Assembly: GCA_037178975.1 (NCBI GenBank)
Contig: JASJZH010000003.1
Location: 1,054,001 to 1,118,000, forward strand
Direction of reading: 5' to 3'
Source of the DNA: Oscheius tipulae
Taxonomy: Eukaryota; Nematoda; Chromadorea; Rhabditida; Rhabditidae
DNA length: 64,000 nt
Positions 47,083 through 58,900 of the stretch are shown in pieces. Under the pieces are notes generated by a model. That model was given only the letters and a program-made list of their open reading frames with translations. It made no database searches and was not told the DNA's origin. How positions within the stretch are numbered: the stretch's first letter is position 1; every line of letters starts with the position of its first letter. The translations under genes were made by a program, and so were the position numbers.

Positions 47083-47356
47083 GCCCGCCCGTGAAGCGCA
47101 AGATATAGATAAATATTGCAAGGGAGTCCTTGTTTCTTTGTTGGTATGAACCTGCACAGGTTGGAGTGTTTTAGTCAGTGAGGAATATGTATACCCGGAT
47201 AGGTAGTTTCTGTCGCTTGAGTTTTCCCAGCTAGTTGATTCGTATAATTAAGCCAGACAGACAGATAGAGAGAGGCAGAGAGACAGAAGAGATTTCAAAT
47301 CAACCGTTTATTCAGTTTTAAAAACGGAAATTGTTATCATGTGAAGAGGAAGTGGT

Positions 47357-48468
47357 CTATTCGGCTGCGAGCTTGCCTTCATCTCCAGCTCCTCCTCCCC
47401 CACAGAACGACTTCTCTCGCAGCTCCTGCATCACCTTCTTCAAACTATTGCTCTTCAGAAGCAGCTTCTTCTTCGTCTCTTCTAGCTCTTCGCACTTCTC
47501 GACCAGCTGCGCGTTCTTCGTCTCGAGGCTCTCGCATCTCTCCGTCAGCTCCTGATTCTCGACCAAAATGTTCTCCTTGTACTGCTGCATCAATCCTTTG
47601 GCCTCCTCGAAACGCGTCATTTCGGACTTGATTGCCTTGAGGATATGATGAGTTCGGTCGACTTCGTCCGTCATTTTTGCCTGTTCTTTTTCCCACAGCT
47701 TCTTCTCTGCAGCGTGTGTGGCTCGCGTCTTGTCGATGTTCCCAATTTGCTGCTGAAAAGGCGCTTGTTGCCAGCTGTCTCTGTCTCACTAACCTCAATT
47801 ATGCGCTCGTTCTCCGTGATAGCGTTCTCCAGCCCGATGACCTTCCTCTGCAGGTCCTCATTGTGCTTGGCTCCCTGTTCTATCTTCATCTGGTAGTTGC
47901 CCGACATCTTCTGACTGGCCTCAGACAGTCGACGTGGTTCGATTTCCTTCGTCTCCATCTTGCTCGATAGATTTGTGATGCTGCCCTTGGTCTCGGCGAG
48001 CTCGTCTTTCGTCTTGGCCAAGACCAGCTTGGTCCTGTCCAGCTCGTCCGTGGTCCTGGTCAGCCTGTCGGCGAGGTCCGTCTTCTCGGCTCTAACCGTA
48101 TCCAGCCGGATTTCCATCTCGTGCTGTGCCGCGTAGATCTGCTGCATCTTTTCGCTCATCTTCTGCATCTTCATCTCCAGGTTCCAACTCTCCTGTTCCG
48201 TCCGAAGGGCCTTGGTCTGCGTCTGCTGACAGCTAACGATCTTCCTGGGATCCGGATCCTTCTTTTCCTCCTTCGCAACTGGAGGCTTCTTCGCTTTGGC
48301 CGGTTTCTTGACCATGGGCTTCGTCTCGGTCAGCTCACGCAGAATCTTCTTCGATTCCGGGTTCCAAGTCGCGTCGAAGCCGTCCTTTCTATTGTAGAAA
48401 AGGAACATGATGAACAGAGCGATTGGTACGCCTATCATGGTTCCGAGGACGAGAAGGGACGTGTCCAT
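47357..48468 (-). CDS. Membrane-anchored coiled-coil protein
   Basis: Two exons (47794-48468 and 47357-47752; 41-nt intron) give 356 residues. The N-terminus is a single membrane helix (LLVLGTMIGVPIALFIMFLF) right after a short luminal MDTS. A lysine/proline-rich linker (KPAKAKKPPVAKEEKK) follows, then a nearly continuous coiled coil rich in Lys, Glu and Leu to about residue 340, and a short glycine-rich tail. The arrangement resembles kinectin/p180-type ER membrane proteins, but that is by layout, not by motif. A minus-strand AATAAA near 47304 marks the likely 3' end. Exact role unknown. Confidence 0.75.
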
Positions 48469-49883
48469 GATAAATTACTGCAAGTTGACAGTTGGAGAGT
48501 GTTTTAGAGAACTGACTTACCACAAGAGTTGGACTAGAGTGAATTGGAGAAGCTTGTGAGGCAATCAAGAAAACTTTGTTCTTTTTCTAACTTTATTGCT
48601 CTTCCTGCCTAGCTTCTTTGTGATTGTAATAAAAGCTTCGAAGCGATTGCAGACAAAGTTTCCAAAGGAGTAAATGAAGCAACTGACAGAGAGACAGAGA
48701 CAGACAGATAGAAAGAGAGAGAGAGAATGCAAATGAGCTATCCCACCTATTGTTCTCTTACAAACTCATTAGCCATTCTCTGTCTCTCTGTCTCTTTGTC
48801 CTCCTACCTTCTCAGCCTTCAAGGCATGTATCGTAGCCACAGGTTACCTTTTTTTTTCTCAAAGGTCATCCATTGTTTTTTGGAAAGAAACCTTCGTTAT
48901 GATCTGCCGTGAAGACATGCGCTCAGTTACATGCCAAACAATGGTCAGAACTACGATATAGTGCAGTAGTTCCCAGAAGTTATTCTGAAATTGCTTACTG
49001 TACTTTTGGTGTGATTGAACTTACAAATATCGTACGGTAGAATCTTCTTATTAGTCGTCCTTGTACTATTAGTGTGGAAGAAAAAGGATGGAGACTGATA
49101 TGTATGACCGGAAGGGACAGGAAACGGAATTTACAATTGGTATGCATTAATTGGGAGTGTGATTCTACGGAAGCGGATTTTCTTTGCTGTCCGTGTTGGA
49201 TACAGTTTTCTCTGTACTTTTCTGTAATCTTAACTGTCGGAAAAGTCTTCTGAAGGATCGTGTTCCCTAGATCATCTGTGCCACAGGCTGCCAACAGAGT
49301 CAGGAAAACGGCCTCCAGCCTGTCTCGTCTGCCGAAGGACACGGTACAGACTTTTCTTACAGATCCTTTCTGACGTTGAAACTTGGAAGGTTGAGTCAGG
49401 GTGAACCATAAGAGTGAGTCGGAAGAGACAAGGGTAACTGAGGCAGTGCCTTGTTCATTAAAGCATCGCTTTCCTGTAGAAGCTCGTCACCCTTGTGTAC
49501 ATCGATCCCTAAACTATTATTTACCAGCTTGAAAATCCCAGAAGATAGAGACTAGAGTGGACAACATAGGACGGAGGTCAACATAGGACAAGATTGGAGG
49601 CAGTTAGAACATCAAGTACAAAAAGTTCCTCTCCTGCCTCCACGCCCAGTTTTTTAGGAGTACTGGGAGCGAACTAGTGCAAGACAGAAGATGGAGGAAG
49701 CTGTCCAACTAGCGAGAATACAATAGACGCTGTGCTAATGTTCTACCCTGTCTGTTCTAATGCCCTTCCCCAGAACAAAAGAACACACGATACATAGAAA
49801 TCTTTATTCAAGACCCAGGAAAAGTCGACTCCAAATGTGTCGGCATTGATACAGAGCTCCTTGAGAAGGTTATGGTCATGTGA
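48469..49883. other. Intergenic stretch, no supported gene
   Basis: It includes GA-rich simple sequence at about 48685-48725 and CT-rich sequence at 48775-48800. The open frame at 48995-49342 (-) shows no features. A minus-strand AATAAA at about 49802 belongs to the gene ending at 49884. Confidence 0.45.
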
Positions 49884-50069
49884 TCATAGACGAGCAGATT
49901 CATGCCGAAACGTCCCTTCGTCTGCTTGATACAACTGCATCGGTCCAGGCGACATCGGAACGGCCATCGGCATTCCTGGCTGCATAATGACGGTTCCGGC
50001 GGTAGCATACAGATTGTAGTCCGGATCGAAAATGAAGGCGTCAATGATGGTCATCTCGGTGTCCGACAT
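49884..50069 (-). CDS. Methionine/proline-rich small protein (hypothetical)
   Basis: A 61-codon frame starting MSDTEMTIIDAFIFDPDYNL and containing a Met/Pro-rich stretch (QPGMPMAVPMSPGPMQ). An acceptor-like CTCTCCAG lies just before the ATG, so there may be an upstream exon. Upstream, the frame stays open through the inverted repeat at 50086-50141. A minus-strand AATAAA about 80 bp downstream supports a transcript end. There is no signal peptide in this version and no family is recognised. An overlapping frame (50044-49808) is a less convincing alternative. Confidence 0.4.
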   Translation of the reverse strand: MSDTEMTIIDAFIFDPDYNLYATAGTVIMQPGMPMAVPMSPGPMQLYQADEGTFRHESARL

Positions 50070-50085
50070 CTGGCTGGAGAGAGAA

Positions 50086-50141
50086 GTGTCCCTTGCGGCT
50101 GCAAAGGACACTGCTATGGCTGCAGCAGCCGCAAGGGACAC
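50086..50141. repeat. Perfect 17 bp inverted repeat (hairpin)
   Basis: GTGTCCCTTGCGGCTGC at 50086-50102 and its exact reverse complement at 50125-50141, with a 22-nt loop. It is GC-rich and would form a stable hairpin. The surrounding frame is open on the minus strand and encodes alanine-rich sequence. Confidence 0.8.
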
Positions 50142-50275
50142 GGAAGGGGTAAAGTCAGTTGTTTCTTCTTTAGGTACAATATTGTGGGATATAAAGGCAA
50201 GGAAGTGGTGAAGAGCGAATAGTGGCTGCTTTTTTCCATTGCTTTATTTCTTTTTCTTTCGAAAATGTGAAATTA

Positions 50276-52442
50276 TCATGAAGCTCTCGTGTAGACAGTC
50301 GAATTGGTTGTTGTATAGCCGACTTGCGGTAGAACGGACAGTGAATCCCGTCTGAGAATATTCTTGCGGATCCAACGGTTGTACGGCCTGATAAAATACA
50401 GAGCTCCGACAGGACTTACAATTGGAAGCATTCCTGTAAAGCCAAAAGGGTGAGGCTGCAGCCATTCCTAAGGTAAAAAAATCTTCCTCTCTTCCCATCT
50501 ATTGAATGTTTTCTTTAATCTTTAGTAGAGGTAAAGTCATTTTGAATAAAGTTTAAAAAATAGTGATAAAATGAACTGTGATTCTCCCCCAAACAAGCGG
50601 AGATGGCTTCGTCTTTGTGACGTCCTCCTTGCAAGCTTAACAAAAAATAGCCAACCAAAACCCTTGGGCGTAATCAAATTACCATCCGGAAGCTCCCGGT
50701 GTAAACAAAACAAGTTATTTGAATGTTAAAAAATATAAACCATTTGTTCTATCAAGTATCTTTTCATATATCTGTCGTTAAAAGCTCATTTTATAAGATT
50801 TTGAAAAGCATCAATCAACTTTGACCACATGCTACTTGTGTAATCTCAATTTAGGTAATACATCTCCCAAAACCTATCATGAGTCCTTGTCTAGCCTGAA
50901 GAATCATTAAAACAAGGAAATAAATACTTCCGAGAAATACGCCATTTTCGGACACATCATAGCTTTTGTCAACTAACCAACAAGGAGATAGGACGAGTAC
51001 TCCAAGTAAGGATGGTTGTAAATCCCGGTTTGGCCGAGAACATATGTGATAACTGCCATAAACAGAAAAGCTGGAATGAACGCTTGAAAAGTAAGAGCCT
51101 CAAGACACAAATTCTGAGTAAAAAGAGAAAGTATTACATTTAGGAGCTGGCGATGAATGATTTTCGTGTTCTCGGACATTGTCTGTCCTTTCAGGAGCTG
51201 AGTAGTTCGATGGCGGAGCCAAATAATGACAATGTAAACCGGTGTAACGGGGACTGTCATGTGTAATATGGTAAAAGCACATCTCCACTCAAAGATACTC
51301 TCGTTCCCAGAGATTGTATTTCCAGCCAGCTCGTACTCTGGAAATCGCTCATGGATTATTGCAGCCATCTCGTTTGGAGGGTCCATGGCCGTACTGAATG
51401 CTATCTGAGAAAAAAGCACTTTTCGGGACAACGTATGTCTACCAGTTGAAAAAGAGAAATGGAGTAGAAGGCGAGAATGATTACGGCCAGCTTGACAGAT
51501 GTGGGTGGACGAGAGAGCAGAGCGAGGTAACGATAAGTGAAGGATATCAGAAGACTCCATAAGTTGTGGGAGTAGCAGTGAAGCATTATAGAGTAACTGA
51601 AAAAGACGATTTTTAGCTTCTCAAACGATTTTCACTCAGAATCCCTTCGAGACAATAAAATGTTCTAACAGATTGAGGAAAACTGTACGTTATAGGCAAA
51701 AACACTTGTTTTTTGTGTAATGTACACGACACAGATCATCCGGTCTGGTCCAGAAATTTCTTTTGACAGTTGTAGTCACTCTATGCCACAGTAGAAGACG
51801 GGAGTTGTATCTCTTAAGCAGATCGCTCCACCTCTCATCAGCAGAGATTTTTTGACTTTTATTTGGAACTGGGTTCAACTGACCCTCCACACTATATGGA
51901 ATTGGACGCAAGTTAATCACAAGCACTATTTGGATAAGACTTACAATTATCAAAACATGCACGGAGATATGGAAATCTGAAGTATGTCTCCTTTATAGTA
52001 GGCTAACTAGCAAATTTAATACGAGCAAACCCCCGTCTAAACATAGCAAATATTTCTCATTTCAATAAATAACCAGATGTGCTACTTTATTTGATCTTTA
52101 CTTTCTACCATGTCTTCTTTTAAGATACCTCACATAGCAGGCCAGTGGTCCGAAGAATTTACAAGGGCCACTTGAGATGTAAGTGAGACTCGTCCCAACT
52201 GGGATGATTCTGAATTTGACTGAAACTCTATCCAGGACAACCCACCTTTGTTGAATAAAAACTGCATTGAGACATCCGATGAAATCAAAGAGAGCGAAGT
52301 TAAAAAGCAAAACAGCGTAAGCCTTTATTGGAGTTGGAGTCTTTGCCAGCACAAGATAGAACAGCAAACCGTTGCCGAAAATTCCGACACTATTTAGAAC
52401 AATATGAAGAGCGATGGAGACGTATTCAGCAAGCGATGACAT
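50276..52442 (-). CDS. Nematode 7TM chemoreceptor, Srd-like
   Basis: G-protein-coupled chemosensory receptor, probably in sensory neurons. Six exons (52246-52442, 52129-52209, 51443-51596, 51138-51404, 50982-51113, 50276-50467) give 340 residues in consistent phase; intron 1 is 36 nt. Seven hydrophobic segments are present. Srd-like features: LLFNFALFDFIGCLNAVFIQ in TM2, the SSGPCKFFGPLACYV segment, MLHCYSHNLWSLLISFTYRY around TM3, MSENTKIIHRQLL before TM6, and a C-terminal MLPIVSPVGALYFIRPYNRW. A minus-strand AATAAA lies near 50243. It is divergently oriented to the second receptor gene. The Srd assignment is by recalled motifs and is likely, not certain. Confidence 0.85.
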
Positions 52443-53163
52443 TTTATGAAGTGCCGGTAGACTGCGTAAACATGAGTCTAAATGCTCGTCGGTTTCAGCT
52501 GTCCCATGAAGCAGACCAGCCTAAACACATATTTATGAGTTGTTCGTCAGAAATGGAAGTGATATTTTCGCCAACAAAGGTGTTATACATACAGCTGCAA
52601 ATATGAGTCCAAGGCACAAACTACCTGAGAAGCAAAACACAGTTTACATGGCTATGAAGAAAAGACAGATTCAGCCTCGAAAGATGATCTGGCTCCGAGA
52701 GTTTTTACTCAGTACCGGATCCGGGTCCGATCTTTTCTAATACTGACGTCTGTATGCCCTTGTGGATGTAGGATTTTTCGGCACAACTGGAGTCTTTATT
52801 TGCGCTTCTGACACTCTCTAGCATCGGGTACTTCTTTTCCCTTAAACTCTCTCAAATTTGGCCTCTCAGATGTCCCGACGTCAACGACTTCCCTTTCAAG
52901 ATTTACTTCAGTATAGGAAATTAGCTCATCTCTCTTTAAAAGCATCTTGATGTTACGAAGTTGGCACTACCGTTCGCTTTTGCGTATCATCGAGTAAATA
53001 GATGATCCGCGAAAACGTACAGCCATGTCCATGTTTGCAGTTTTTCTTTTTGTTTATAATGATTTCATTTACGGTGTTGCCAAAATAAAAACTAATTAAA
53101 CAATTGTTCCACCATGCAGGTGCAGCGAATAAACTAAGCAGATGAAGTTACCTTCTCATCGCC
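52443..53163. other. Spacer between two divergent chemoreceptor genes
   Basis: About 720 bp without a supported exon; presumably it holds the promoters of both receptor genes. No specific site recognised. Confidence 0.5.
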
Positions 53164-54582
53164 ATGATGTCCTTCTTCGAACAATTCGATCCCTATCCAA
53201 CGTGGTACATAATCAGCTCTCATGTTATAACGCTAGTATCCCTTTTTATTTTTGTCGTCACCTTTCTCTGTATAATAATCGTGAAAACCGGATCACTCAA
53301 CAAGCAATACGTACGGCTGTTGCTTCTGAATATCTGTCTGTATGTTTCCTCAGCTTCGTTTAGCGAAGAAGTTCAGGAATTTTACTTATCAATTAATAAT
53401 TACTACGTCGGCACCAATCGTGACTTATCCTCTTTGCGGAGGTTACCTCGGGAACAATTATCTCAATAAGATTGGTCTGACAACACTTCAAGTCACTGCC
53501 TTGGTATTCCTCCTAGCCATTTGTGAGTTATAGTCAAACGTGCTAGAAAGTTTATCAGTAACAATGGTTTTTCGCTCTTTGATTTTCCCATGTGTTGCAT
53601 GATACGTAACCTGGAAAGATGAAGATTGTTTTCCAGATTGTCCTTGAAAGTTCGAAATATAAAAAACTTAAAAGTAAACTTTGACAGAAAAGATTTAGAG
53701 GATTTAAATACGATGTCGGGTCTGCTTTTCCCAAAAAGTCATTTATTTTTTTACAGAGTTTTAGAAGATGTTCTCACAATGTTATATTATTTTCAAATCG
53801 ACCACAATATTAAAAAAAACTTAAATACTCTTTCTCAGATGCCGGAGCAAGCTGTGTTTCTCTGTTCCTCTTCCGTCACCAAGTCCTCGTCCCCTTCCCA
53901 CATTCAGTTTCCAATCTTATCGTAGCGTTACTTATATTCTCAGCTGTTGTGCTCCCAACCCCATTTGCAATTCTACTGTCTGTCAGCTCCGAAAATAATT
54001 CGAGCAAAGTACAGTATCAAAGTGTAACTGCTGCTGCAAATGTAATCTGCTTATTAATTTCAGATTTATCCTGACCTTGCTGCAAAAATTCCCAACTTCT
54101 GGTCCTCTTCTGTATACACAGCGGCTGCTGGAAGTGGTGGTTTCTTGGAAATTCGGATATATATTATCATTGTTTTGCTGTTGATGCTAGCATCTATAAC
54201 GACAGTGATTATAAGAATATCTACAGTTCTCAAACGGACAATTTTTTCTGTGTCGACGGAGAGAATGCATAGGGCTTTGATGCGCTGTCTGATCTGTCAG
54301 ACTGCCGTGCACTACTCCTTCTTTGCACTACCTCTCTTCCCACTGCAATATTGTTGTTTGAAACATGTACCAGTCTCAGGTAGGAGCAAAACGAAGAAAA
54401 ACAAAAGTATAGGTCTCGGCTTGGTTCTTCTGCTCTGCTTCTCGCTGGCTGAACCTGCTGGGAATATTACGCTTCTCATGACTCATGCAGACTATCGTCG
54501 TGCTATATTTAACATGCTAAGAAGGAGAAATATGGTTTCGTCGTCCTTTGTAGATGCTGTTTCCAGTGGACTTAGGAGTTGA
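53164..54582 (+). CDS. Nematode 7TM chemoreceptor (Str superfamily-like)
   Basis: Four exons (53164-53339, 53377-53522, 53839-54008, 54064-54582) give 336 residues. A 37-nt first intron removes an apparent frame break, so the gene is intact. Seven hydrophobic segments are seen, starting with SSHVITLVSLFIFVVTFLC. LLLLNICLNFTYQL follows at TM2, then YPLCGGYLGNNYL before TM3 and SLFLFRHQVLVP after it. TERMHRALMRCLICQ precedes TM6 and MTHADYRRAIFNML ends TM7. The layout fits Srh/Sri-type receptors, but I cannot settle the subfamily. Intron 2 is long for this region (316 nt) and AT-rich. Confidence 0.78.
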
Positions 54583-55918
54583 AGCTATTTTTATTTCATA
54601 ATGCATTGTTTCTTATTTTTAAAGTTTTTGAGCCAGTAGAACATCAGAACTAGACGTGATGTTGAGATATCAAAAAAGAAATTTTTCTGTGTTTCTGCGA
54701 AAAAAAAAAAACTGACAAAGCCAATTTCGACTAGCGAGCCCTCTAAGCAATGGATCATGACTCTCTGACCAGTTTTTGTGTCACCTAGTCTACGTCTCTT
54801 TGCCTACGCTTGGATAGTTTGTAGTTCTTGTTTCCATCTAACAATGCTTTCGTCCAATATATAAACCGGTAATTACTTTTACCATGCGTTTGCATTGTTG
54901 GGAGAAAGTTACAGCTATTCGGATTCGCCCATCTCTAGTTCTGACGCTTCCTGTAACTTACATAATGTATCCGACTATAATGTTAAAGTTATCACAGAAC
55001 CGAAAAAATCTTGTTCAGTGCTTAGTGGTGAACTCATTACAAAGAAGTTAGTATAACAAAAAATTCATAGAACTAGAGTTCAGAAGATATTCAGCCCGAT
55101 TTTTAAAGAGAAAAAGAATACATAATCTGTCAACATTATTAATTTTTTTGTTCATTGGTTCTGCGAATGAATGATGAACTTTGTGAACAGAAACTTTTTC
55201 AATTATTTTCTCAACTGAACTTTTAGCTTTTCACCCTTTAGTCTATAGGCAGTGAAGTCGCCAATGTTGCAGAGAACATAAATGTAATGCTGCAAGATAA
55301 CTCCCCGGTAAAGAAACCAAGAAAAGGACTGTAACACAGCAAATACTATTGACACCTATCTTTTAATCGTTAAATTTATGGGAAACACTTGCTGGAAGAA
55401 ATCGAACAAGAGAGAAAAGTATCTCGGAACGCATGAGTCAGTTTCCACTCCATCAGCTTGTCTCGGTTTTACAATCGCCAGATAACTTTTGTTGACTAAT
55501 CGTTCTCCTTAACCGACCACAGGTTTCATAATCTATTGCCGTATTCTTTTTTGATTTCATTCTTGCAGTGCTTTCCAGTGTTTTCGATCGTTTTTACGGC
55601 ATAAGTGCTAATTGTAATTGTGAACATTATATGCCTTGTATTTATTTCATGCCCATGATGGACCTCTTTGCGGACAATCCGCCCGGTTTCAAAATCGGAC
55701 GGACGTTTTTTTCTTGAAGTTATAACCATTTGAAAACAAAAGTTGTTTGTTTCCTATGACTTCATGCTAACGATTTGATTCTAATTTCTCAACCTCGCGA
55801 TAAAGGGTTCTCTCCTGATAGGGGCAGGGGTAAAGTTATTTTGTCAGTCCCTCTGTTACCCCTGTTTTGTTCCTTCGCCTTTCTACAGGTTTTTTCAGAT
55901 TGCCGTACAAGTTTGACT
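54583..55918. other. AT-rich intergenic stretch
   Basis: About 1.3 kb without a supported exon. A short minus-strand frame at 55526-55729 is unremarkable. Confidence 0.5.
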
Positions 55919-58900
55919 ATGGGTAATTACAGCAGTTCCTCGCCACAGTAAGGTCACACATTCTTTTCTACATTTTTCTTTCAGAAGTGTGGACATGGAA
56001 AAATTGGCAATACATCGCCCTGCCTGTGGAAGGGCCGAACCTCTTGGAGCTCTTTACGACATTCATACGGACAAGTTTGTGCCTGGAAATATTTTTTGCG
56101 ACAAGTGAGTTATGGAAAATGTTGCACGCGGCATTCTGTTTTCAGATCGATGGCAGATTTTGTTAACACAGAAAGCATCAACAGCTTAGAGTACTCGCAG
56201 TCCTTCACCGATGATCTGAAAGACAGACGAGAAGCACTGAACATCTCGGGAGAAGTCTCGTTGAGCATATTGGCTGGACTGATCAAAGTCGGAGGATCTG
56301 CCAGCTACATCAACGACTCAAAAAATACTGAGCATTCTGTACAATACCACATCACTCAACACATCCGCACCGTAACTCAATCGCTGAACTTTTACAACAG
56401 TGATATGTTGAAACATATCGCTTTGAATGCAGTAAACTGTGGTGCTACTCATGTCGTCTGGAAGATCGAGAAAGGAGCCGACGCCTGCATGTCTGTCATC
56501 TACAAGTATGGGAAGGGATCGTCGCTTATGGATGTCAAAGGAGAGCTGCAAGGAAAACTTGACAAATGGAAGGTTTCGTTGGATGCAAAGATAAGAGGCG
56601 ACTATGTGGATGGAGAGAATTTCACGACGCGCAACTTAGAGGTCAAAGTGAGTTTTTAAATAGAAAAAATCTATTTCTAAGAGGACCCATCGAACTCAAA
56701 TGAAACTCTGCTCACTTTCTGATCAAACAAAACTGACCTGGGATTAAAAAATTCAAAAAACTATTTGTACGCTTCGAATTGTTTGTTTTCTTATCAGCTG
56801 CTTTCAGGTTCATGCTGACGTTGCACCACCGGTGTTGCGCCTCCCCGATACCTTGGAATCTGCTATGGAGATGCTAAAGTCCATTTACGAATCGATCATG
56901 ACAAATGGCGAAGGAGTTGCTCAGCAGTACTTCCTCGTCGACCTTCGGGCATTAGCCATGCTCTGGCAAGTGCAGATCGCCGCTCAAAAAATGTACACTG
57001 AAATATCGGTGAAAGTCATTGGGAATTTGGAAGAAATGCTGAGACAAATGGAGAACCAGAAGCGAAGAATCAAGGAGATCAAGGAAAAGTCAAACAATCC
57101 TGCAGTGTCAGAAGATGGAATTAGAAGAATCGTGGAGAAATATCAAATGTGTGATGCTGAAGAGACAGAAATCAAAAAAGAGCTCATGACGCTTCTTCCT
57201 CGAGCCAGGGAAGGTGACAACAACGCTCTCGTGGACCTCACTTTACTGCCGAACAAATGTGTCGAGCTTTCCGAGTCAAGCGTCAGCCGTTTCATGGTGG
57301 AGAATAAAAGCACCATTCGAGCCATCAACCTCTACAATGATCTGTCCGAGAAGAACGTCAAATTCGTTTATACCCCAGAAGAGCTTCAAAGATTACGAAG
57401 GGCCAATCAAGATCCTGCTCAAAAGATTTACATCCTGTTCTTCTCCGTGAACATTGAGTCCCAGGATGAAGCAACATGGAGCGAGACATTGGATATCTTC
57501 CTCGCAATTGAAGACTCGTCATCGAACATTCTCGTAGCTGTGAACAAAGACAACAATCCTGAAATCCTCGAAGCGGAGCAGATCGGTCAAGTGAATAAAC
57601 TGGCAATTTGGAGTGCCGGTGTCTACAGAACCAAGGATCTCCATGCAATGATGAAAAAGATGAAGACTACCAACATGGCATACCCGCAATCTCCGGCTAA
57701 GGAAAAGACTCTAGGTTTCTGCGCAATCGTCTACGCTAAGGTCCGCTGCCCTAATGACGGCTGTAACTTGGAGGAAGTGCAGAAGTTGATGTGGACGTGC
57801 TACGAATGTAATGAGATTCTCGAGTTCGACTTGAAAGAATCCTTCTACTGCGAGTAAGATCCAATTTTTTGGCAGTAATATGAGTTTTCTAGTTGTGGAA
57901 GTCGTCTGGCTAAACAGTTCGAGTTCAAATGCTGCAGAGAAAGTCATGGAACGACACGGAACACGTTCTGTGACGAGATGTTACAAGATCTCCAGCAGTT
58001 GAAGAAATGCGAGCAGATCAATATTCTAATCATCGGTGAGACGGGAGTAGGCAAGACGACGTTCATAAACTCGACTGCTTGCTACACAAAATACGGAAGC
58101 CTGACCGAAGCTGAGCAGAACGACCTCATGTGGCTCATTCCGTTCAAAATCGAGGATGGACAGAGAGTTGTCAAAGTCGGCGATCCAGGAAATAATGAGC
58201 AGTTCGACGGTGTCGGCTCCGCTACTCAGCATCCTCTAGAACATTATTTTAAAGTTGACGACTACATATACTGTCTCATTGATACTCCAGGCATCGGGGA
58301 CACTAGAGGAATCAGGCAGGACAAGATTAACATGCAAAATATCATGCACTCGCTGAAAAAGTTCGACAAGCTTCATCAGATCTGCTTCCTAATGGATCCG
58401 GACAAGTGTCGACTTACGGAGACGTTCGAGTTTTGCTTCAAAGAACTCATCATGCAGTTCCATCGCTCGGCTCTCCGAAATCTCGTCTTCTGCTTCACTA
58501 GAGGTAGTGGAGTGTGTTATCAGGTAGACAGATAGTTGAAAAAATAAATGAAAAGCTTCAGCCCGGAGCAACGCTCACGCCACTGCGTGCTTTGATGGAT
58601 GAAATCGCGGAGAAATTCGACCTACAGTATGAGCTAAAGCAAGGAGACACAGTTTTTGTGGTGGATAACTTTGCTTATCGATATCTAGCATTGACCCTAG
58701 AGGTAAGTTCAAATTGATACGAAAACGTCAGAATAGCATGAGCTCAATGGCCAAAAAAAAAACTTTGGTTCTCTCCCAGTGTGGAAAGATAGAGGAAGGT
58801 AGTGGGCTATGGAGCAATGGGCCACTTCGCTCCTAATTTTATAATTTTCTACAGTATGTCGCGCAGTGATAGTATTTCTCAAAAACATTTGTTTTCAATG

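Noticed and set aside
50401-50431. GTAAGT...CAG inside the last exon of the Srd-like gene read as an intron
   Set aside because: Reading through keeps the conserved IVSPVGALYF segment; splicing would remove it.
53340-53376. Frameshift making the second chemoreceptor a pseudogene
   Set aside because: A 37-nt GT-AG intron joins the two frames in the right phase and restores TM2.
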